NCBI GenBank assembly: GCA_037349315.1 | Contig: JBAIAC010000035.1 | Span: forward strand, 5,842,501 to 5,906,500 | Reading direction: 5' to 3' | DNA length: 64,000 nt | From: Chelydra serpentina | Lineage: Eukaryota; Chordata; Testudines; Chelydridae | Shown: positions 61,501-64,000 of the stretch, piece after piece | Numbering within the stretch: position 1 is the stretch's first letter | Layout of the letters: each line of letters opens with the position of its first letter | Position numbers and translations under genes: made by a program | Notes under the pieces: generated by a model | Told to the model about the DNA's origin: nothing | What the model saw: only the letters and a program-made list of their open reading frames with translations | Databases searched by the model: none

Positions 61501-63344
61501 TGCAGAGCAGGCAGTACTGTGGGCTCATGCATACATTGGTCTGGACACACGGATCAAATACACCACCTAGGGAGATCCTAGGGCTGGAAAGGTCCCTGCA
61601 GGAATGATTTCTCCAGCACACCTTAAAGAGATGAAGAAAATCTCTGGAGATGAAGCTCCCTTATCACAAAGTACAGGCTCCAGCTTGTGGTTCAGGGTAG
61701 TCAGTGCTGTGTGGGGAATTCCTGGGCTGCTGTTTGCATTCTCGTGGCCTTTGCCACCATATAGACATGCTCAGGAAAATTAAGGGGCTAAATATTCTCC
61801 TTACAGTGTCCTTTTCTCCAGGACCCTGTTCAACTTCACAAGGTTTCGATAGATGCGTTAAATCAGGCCTGCACAACTCGTAAAGCGGCGAGGGCCATAT
61901 TACTCCAAAGAAAACAGCTGAGGGCTGAAACCCCCCGGCCCCACGGAAACACACCGCTCCCCCAGCGCCGCCCGCCCCACGGAAACAACCCCTCCTTCCC
62001 CAGCGCTGGGGTGTGGAAGCCTCTAGAGGGGGAAAGAAACAGCACGCATAGGGTGACCAGATCACAGCAGTAAAATAGGACTCGGCCCCACCATCACACC
62101 CCTCTTCACCCCCCACCCCCAGAGGTCACTATATTACTGCACACAACAGTCAGTCAATGCAGTTGTAGATAAATCTCTGCATTATGCATTTTTGTATAAC
62201 TTTTATATGACTTTGTATTGAACCTTGGTAATATGTTATAGCAGGCCCCTAAGGTAGTATAATTAAGGTAAAAGTAGAATAAGATCTTCCCCCACCACTT
62301 TGTATTCAGTTGCCCTGTTGAATGAATGAGGTGTGGATGAGGAAGGCGTGGAAGGCAGGCACCTCCAGACAGCTGCAACCCTTGCAGAGGGGATGGGAGC
62401 CAGACCAAGGACAATCAAACTTGTCAAGTGCGCTGACTAGAGAAGAGCAGACATACTGACGGCCGCGGGGGTTAGAAGCAAGCACCTTCCTTTGGGAACA
62501 CCCTCTTTGCAGCATTGGGACAACCCCCAGCCCAGAGACAAGCAGCAAAAAGGACCAACGGACACAGTCCCAGATTTTGGGCCGCACAGTGAGCCCATCT
62601 ACTCACCTCCTCACGGGCCGCACAGTGAGCCCACCTACTCACACACACACACATACACCCCTGCGGGCCGCACAGTGAGGGCTGCATATTGTGCAGGCCT
62701 GCATTAAATGTTAACTTGTGAAACACTGCCACCTACTGGCCATGTAGCCCTCATCACTTCTAGACTTCTGAATTCAGTTTCTTTGATTGTGAGATGCATC
62801 ACTTTTTTTCTTTTTTTTTTGGTAAAGGTATTGCTATTCTGGGAAGGGCTTATATTTGACCTCACAATGCCCTGACTCCCTTTCATTTGAGAGAGTATAG
62901 TGGATCAGGCAGGTAGTTTGGTGCTCGGTGCAAACTAAAAACAATGAGCATATGCAGTTACCCTCTCACAGGTTCAGTGATAAGCAACACTTAAATGTTG
63001 CAGCTGTTTAAAGAGTAAGAATGGTTTGTTTGTACAGGCCCATAATCTATCAAAGGTGCCCAGCAAAGGCCTGGGTTAATGCTCTGTAACAGCTACTGGA
63101 AAACAAGACTGAAAAGGAGACTGCTTGATGCTGGGGGAGCCCTCAGGGACTGCATGCTTAGCAGTCTAAGTTCAGTTCAGCTGCTCTTGGGAGGATATTC
63201 TACCCCAGACCTGTCTGCTTTTCTCCATCAGGCTCCTTTTCTAAGGGTGTTGCAGAAGGAGAAGTGGACCCTTCATTTGGGCCTCTAGAAGCCATCCGAC
63301 TGGTCATCCAGACTGATTCTCCAGTGTGGATCATCTTGAGTGAG
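39424..63344 (+). CDS. MGAT4B: MGAT4B, alpha-1,3-mannosyl-glycoprotein 4-beta-N-acetylglucosaminyltransferase B (13 internal coding exons, partial)
   Basis: The enzyme adds a beta-1,4-linked GlcNAc to the alpha-1,3-mannose arm of N-glycans, using UDP-GlcNAc. It starts the GlcNAc beta-1,4 branch of complex N-glycans and acts as a type II membrane protein of the Golgi. Exons: 39424-39603, 40237-40377, 41254-41387, 44465-44511, 47633-47746, 49212-49287, 50106-50220, 51365-51495, 55559-55666, 57551-57744, 59238-59316, 60849-60936, 63232-63344. They give 1520 nt, about 507 codons, against a usual length near 548 residues. What is missing is the N-terminal anchor exon and a last exon of a few codons. 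In order the product has a heptad-like stem (window residues 8-50), the GT54 catalytic core (about 102-349) with acidic EDD at 233-235, and a C-terminal domain (about 350-507) that is lectin-like in this family. Sequons are at 53, 69 and 431. Remembered human paralogue sequences favour B over A, for example [20 protein letters not shown] at the start of exon 11. All junctions are GT-AG and in frame. Confidence 0.95.
40237..40377 (+). CDS. MGAT4B: MGAT4B coding exon 3
   Basis: The acceptor is CTCTTTAAG before 40237 and the donor is G|GTAAAA at 40378. The exon is in phase 1 at both ends. It encodes [19 protein letters not shown] and then the family block ending VGQGRTG, which leads into the catalytic domain. 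NIT at window residues 69-71 is a second sequon. Intron 2 before it is only 633 bp. Confidence 0.95.
41254..41387 (+). CDS. MGAT4B: MGAT4B coding exon 4 (start of the GT54 core)
   Basis: The acceptor is TCTGAGCAG before 41254 and the donor is GAG|GTAACG at 41388. It encodes [18 protein letters not shown], a strongly conserved GT54 block, then [20 protein letters not shown]. The exon ends in phase 0 after Glu. Confidence 0.95.
42318..42420 (+). repeat. MIR-like SINE
   Basis: GGCGAGTCACTTAATGCCTT followed by GTACATGTCTGTGAAATGG matches the MIR core order. Confidence 0.6.
42499..42515. repeat. Poly-C tract (17 nt)
   Basis: An uninterrupted run of C within intron 4. Confidence 0.95.
44107..44160 (-). 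repeat. L2-like LINE 3' tail fragment
   Basis: GCTTGGCACTGTACAGACAA followed by GATCCTTGGCCCCAG is the complement of the tail at 38020-38120. Confidence 0.5.
44465..44511 (+). CDS. MGAT4B: MGAT4B coding exon 5 (47-nt exon)
   Basis: The acceptor is TTATTTTCAG before 44465 and the donor is TT|GTAAGC at 44512. It encodes [15 protein letters not shown] plus two bases of a Leu codon completed in exon 6. At 47 nt it is the shortest exon in the window, with introns of about 3.1 kb on each side. Its length is not a multiple of three, so skipping it would shift the frame. Confidence 0.93.
45862..45880. repeat. (GACT)n tetranucleotide repeat
   Basis: Nearly five GACT units in a row. Confidence 0.9.
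45910..46274. mobile_element. hAT MITE, 365 bp, in intron 5
   Basis: Termini TAAGGCTACGATTATGTC and GACAAAAACTTAGCCTTA, flanked by perfect duplications CTGATGAT (45902-45909, 46275-46282). The right half folds back: AGATATTTTTAGTAAAAGTC (46161 on) pairs with GACTTTCACTAAAAATATCC (46233 on). A GC-rich block occupies 45978-46150. Confidence 0.92.
47633..47746 (+). CDS. MGAT4B: MGAT4B coding exon 6
   Basis: The acceptor is TTTCTCTCTCAG before 47633 and the donor is AG|GTAATA at 47747. It encodes [20 protein letters not shown], then [34 protein letters not shown] is typical of the B paralogue; the A paralogue has a different block here. It ends in phase 2 within an Arg codon. Confidence 0.95.
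47747..49211 (+). other. MGAT4B: MGAT4B intron 6
   Basis: A 1.47-kb intron, of which 1034 bp are the solo LTR. Without it the intron would be about 0.43 kb, closer to the other short introns of the gene. Confidence 0.85.
48107..49140 (-). mobile_element. Solo LTR, 1034 bp, antisense to MGAT4B
   Basis: The + strand begins TGTGACATTACCC and ends CAGACTGTCACA, so the minus strand has TGTGACAG...TGTCACA ends. Perfect 5-bp duplications CTCCC flank it (48102-48106, 49141-49145). Minus-strand signals include a TATA-like TTTATAAGA near 48982-48990 and AATAAA at 48338-48343, in the order expected for U3 and R. No internal genes are present. Confidence 0.88.
49212..49287 (+). CDS. MGAT4B: MGAT4B coding exon 7
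   Basis: The acceptor is GTTTGCAG before 49212 and the donor is CAG|GTAAGT at 49288, a near-consensus donor. It encodes [20 protein letters not shown] then GIYYVQ, among the most conserved parts of GT54 enzymes. The exon begins 71 bp after an inserted solo LTR. Confidence 0.95.
49399..49418 (+). other. Putative G-quadruplex motif in intron 7
   Basis: GGGGCGGGGACGGGGGCGGG has four G-runs of three or more with 1-2-nt loops. It lies 111 nt after the exon 7 donor, on the strand that matches the pre-mRNA. Confidence 0.75.
49550..49573. repeat. (CT)n microsatellite
   Basis: About twelve CT units within intron 7. Confidence 0.95.
50106..50220 (+). CDS. MGAT4B: MGAT4B coding exon 8 (acidic EDD motif)
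   Basis: The acceptor is CCCTTGCAG before 50106 and the donor is G|GTAACT at 50221. It encodes [20 protein letters not shown], then [19 protein letters not shown]. The acidic EDD at window residues 233-235 corresponds to the DXD-like nucleotide-sugar site expected in this glycosyltransferase fold; that role is inferred from the family. The donor is followed by a C-rich tract (50240-50269). Confidence 0.95.
51365..51495 (+). CDS. MGAT4B: MGAT4B coding exon 9
   Basis: The acceptor is TATGCTTGCAG before 51365 and the donor is GCG|GTAAGT at 51496. It encodes [20 protein letters not shown], then [20 protein letters not shown]. The segment is nearly invariant in the family. It ends in phase 0. Confidence 0.95.
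51496..55558 (+). other. MGAT4B: MGAT4B intron 9
   Basis: The longest intron in the exon-bearing part, 4.06 kb. It holds the G-rich element at about 53447-54358. The rest shows no repeat family or exon that I can name. Confidence 0.85.
53447..54358. mobile_element. Diverged DNA-transposon-like element with G-rich core
   Basis: CAGACATGCCAACTCTC at the left and TTGAAGTTGGCAGTACTG at the right are inverted (TGCCAACT and AGTTGGCA). CATGATTT-type blocks recur near both ends. I could not fix a target duplication. The core 53860-54130 is purine-rich with many GGGG runs, including AGGGGTAGGGGCTGATGGGG. Open frames there are low-complexity. Confidence 0.5.
55559..55666 (+). CDS. MGAT4B: MGAT4B coding exon 10
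   Basis: The acceptor is TCTCATTTCAG before 55559 and the donor is AAA|GTGGGT at 55667. It encodes [20 protein letters not shown], then [16 protein letters not shown], exactly 36 codons in phase 0. [10 protein letters not shown] is the B-type form of a family signature. Confidence 0.95.
56693..56882 (+). mobile_element. Turtle tRNA-derived SINE, copy 1
   Basis: A tRNA-like head has an A box TAGCTCAGTGGT (56702-56713) and a B box GGTTGTGAGTTCAATCC (56739-56755). A body with GGGGCCATTTAGGAAATTGG follows. The tail GACTCGATGACCTTTCAAGG differs from copy 2. This is the cryptodiran tRNA-Lys SINE type as I recall it. Confidence 0.88.
56909..57090 (+). mobile_element. Turtle tRNA-derived SINE, copy 2 (CR1-like tail)
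   Basis: The head is the same as copy 1, with B box GGTTGTAAGTTCAGTCC. The tail GACTAGATGACCTCCTAAGG then ATATTCTATGATTCTATGA is the CR1-like 3' end. It follows copy 1 after a T/G-rich linker (56883-56908). Confidence 0.9.
57186..57300 (+). repeat. L2-like LINE 3' tail fragment
   Basis: TTGTAAGATGCTTGAGGCAG, then CATAATGGGGCCTCGGTCCC, matches the tail at 38020-38120. Confidence 0.5.
57551..57744 (+). CDS. MGAT4B: MGAT4B coding exon 11 (largest exon here; start of C-terminal domain)
   Basis: The acceptor is GTTGAG before 57551 and the donor is AG|GTCAGT at 57745. The acceptor tract is less pyrimidine-rich than the others. The exon encodes [20 protein letters not shown], then [20 protein letters not shown] and [20 protein letters not shown]. 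It ends in phase 2. It links the catalytic core to the C-terminal lectin-like domain reported for this family. Confidence 0.95.
58600..58690 (-). repeat. MIR-like SINE fragment
   Basis: CCCGTGAGGCAGGTGTGCAC, then TTTTACAGGTGAGGGGAAGC, resembles the complement of the MIR core. Confidence 0.5.
59238..59316 (+). CDS. MGAT4B: MGAT4B coding exon 12
   Basis: The acceptor is GTCACACAG before 59238 and the donor is GAT|GTAAGT at 59317. It encodes [20 protein letters not shown], then VEVLPFD. NTT at window residues 431-433 is a sequon in a position conserved among GnT-IV enzymes. Confidence 0.95.
59886..60179. repeat. Pair of 70-bp direct repeats in intron 12
   Basis: 59886-59954 and 60110-60179 share CTTCTGCAGCTGCTCCTACC and CTCTGGCTGGYTCC with about 85% identity by eye. 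They are 224 bp apart. The stretch 59690-59810 before them is purine-rich. Confidence 0.75.
60849..60936 (+). CDS. MGAT4B: MGAT4B coding exon 13
   Basis: The acceptor is CCCCGCACAG before 60849 and the donor is G|GTAAAT at 60937. It encodes [20 protein letters not shown], then RTSDGYIQI. This is the most divergent exon relative to the human B protein as I remember it, which fits a surface-exposed C-terminal segment. Confidence 0.93.
62150..62578 (+). mobile_element. LTR-like fragment inside the hAT element
   Basis: GAATAAGATCTTCCCCCACC, GTTAGAAGCAAGCACCTTCC and CCAGCCCAGAGACAAGCAGC follow the order of a turtle LTR family I recall. I see no clean TG or CA ends or duplication, so it may have been captured with the element. 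Type uncertain. Confidence 0.5.
62638..62653. repeat. (CA)n microsatellite
   Basis: About eight CA units between the second and third copies of the GGGCCGCACAGTGAG motif. Confidence 0.85.
63232..63344 (+). CDS. MGAT4B: MGAT4B coding exon 14 (last coding exon in window)
   Basis: The acceptor is TTCTCCATCAG before 63232 and the donor is GAG|GTAACC at 63345. It encodes [20 protein letters not shown], then [18 protein letters not shown]. Family members end a few residues later, so a short last exon with the stop codon should follow. I could not find it in 63345-64000. Confidence 0.94.
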
Positions 63345-64000
63345 GTAACCTGTTTTTCTGGCTTAAAAAAAGCAACGTAGATCTGGACAGCTCCTTCCAA
63401 CAGCCTGGAACAGACAGAACCCCTCCCTGCCCCCCAAATTCTTCCCACACAGGAGGAGCAGATATCCGGGTAAAAGGGGTGGGGGGATTTTGAGTTCTCC
63501 TTGAGGGGAGAAGGGTGAGTGGCCTGTGGAGTTCTAGTGAGTTGCACAAAGGGACTGTTACTCTAGTTGGGGCAAGTGCTTTCCTGGCAACGTGACTGTT
63601 GTTAAAACCAGCCTTTTGCGTCCTTTGGAGAAAGGAATAGGTGCTTGCCCCTACTGGCCAGACAGCTGAGAAGGGAGAAAATGGGCTTGTACAAGGAATG
63701 TTTAAACATCCAAAGTATTTTTTAAACATTAATTGAATTCTTGATCGTGTCCCTTCAAACCCACCACAGTTCTAATAGCCTGAGAGTCTGGGCCAGGGGA
63801 TTTGGCTTTTTCTGCCCTCTGACATCATTTCTGTCCTGCATTTCTAAGGGGGCAAATGCCCCAGAGCTGTCACCTTGCTTGCTGTCCCCACACCAGCATG
63901 GCTATCTAAGGGGTGTGTGCACTGCCCTTTGAAGGCTAGTCACAGGCTGCAGTCATGCAATCTTCTGGTGTCACCTCAAGATGGTGTCTTGTCAGCAACA
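63345..64000 (+). other. MGAT4B: MGAT4B intron 14 (partial)
   Basis: The sequence after the exon 14 donor shows no acceptor followed by the expected short C-terminal coding tail and stop. The last exon is inferred to lie beyond the window. Confidence 0.75.

Larger units (their letters stand above)
61864..62701. mobile_element. hAT element, 838 bp, in intron 13, carrying other repeats
   Basis: Termini CAGGCCTGCACAACTCG and ATATTGTGCAGGCCTG. Flanks CGTTAAAT (61856-61863) and CATTAAAT (62702-62709) match at 7 of 8. GGGCCGCACAGTGAG occurs three times near the right end (62579, 62615, 62665). Inside lie a partial TAGGGTGACCAGA-family end (62049-62084) and LTR-like sequence (62150-62578). Confidence 0.82.

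Noticed and set aside
39424..63344. Assignment to MGAT4A instead of MGAT4B
   Set aside because: Diagnostic blocks in exons 6, 10, 11 and 12 agree with the B paralogue and differ from A as remembered.
1..64000. CRISPR arrays, operons or riboswitches
   Set aside because: The DNA is vertebrate; the periodic repeats seen are microsatellites or transposons.

Overview
The window looks like vertebrate nuclear DNA, most probably from a turtle (Testudines, likely Cryptodira). The gene is split into short exons with GT-AG introns. The interspersed repeats are a sauropsid or chelonian set: CR1 LINEs, tRNA-derived SINEs with a CR1-like tail, many hAT-type elements with 8-bp target duplications, a Tigger-like MITE and two solo LTRs with 5-bp duplications. 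Nothing is bacterial or viral in layout. The species cannot be fixed from the sequence alone.

One protein-coding gene is supported. It is MGAT4B (N-acetylglucosaminyltransferase IVb, GT54 family), read on the + strand. Thirteen coding exons lie between 39424 and 63344. Together they give about 507 codons running from the stem region to just short of the C-terminus. The first coding exon (cytoplasmic tail and signal anchor) is not in the window and should lie upstream. The last short coding exon and 3' UTR should lie beyond 64000. All reading phases agree across the 12 internal junctions and no premature stop interrupts the frame.

Bases 1-39423 are read as intron 1. They hold no convincing exon but many repeats: a Tigger-like MITE (2397-2722), a 774-bp hAT (3811-4584), a nearly perfect 0.45-kb palindrome (6269-6721), a hAT MITE (7507-7624), a solo LTR (9081-9891), a hAT remnant with a decayed transposase end (10437-11093), a CR1 with four further insertions nested in it (20256-22530), hAT MITEs (24245-24365, 24493-24656), a CR1 with readable reverse transcriptase (25300-26290), further hAT elements (29879-30041, 30814-31107, 33726-34017) and an L2-like LINE end (37590-38125).

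Bases 39424-64000 are the compact exon-bearing part. Repeats there sit in introns: a 365-bp hAT MITE (45910-46274), a 1.03-kb antisense solo LTR ending 71 bp before exon 7 (48107-49140), a G-rich element in intron 9, a tandem pair of turtle SINEs in intron 10, and an 838-bp hAT carrying LTR-like sequence in intron 13.

No new biochemical system was found. The most unusual structures are the palindrome, the multi-layer insertion nest, and a hAT insertion with a perfect target duplication but only one terminal repeat.
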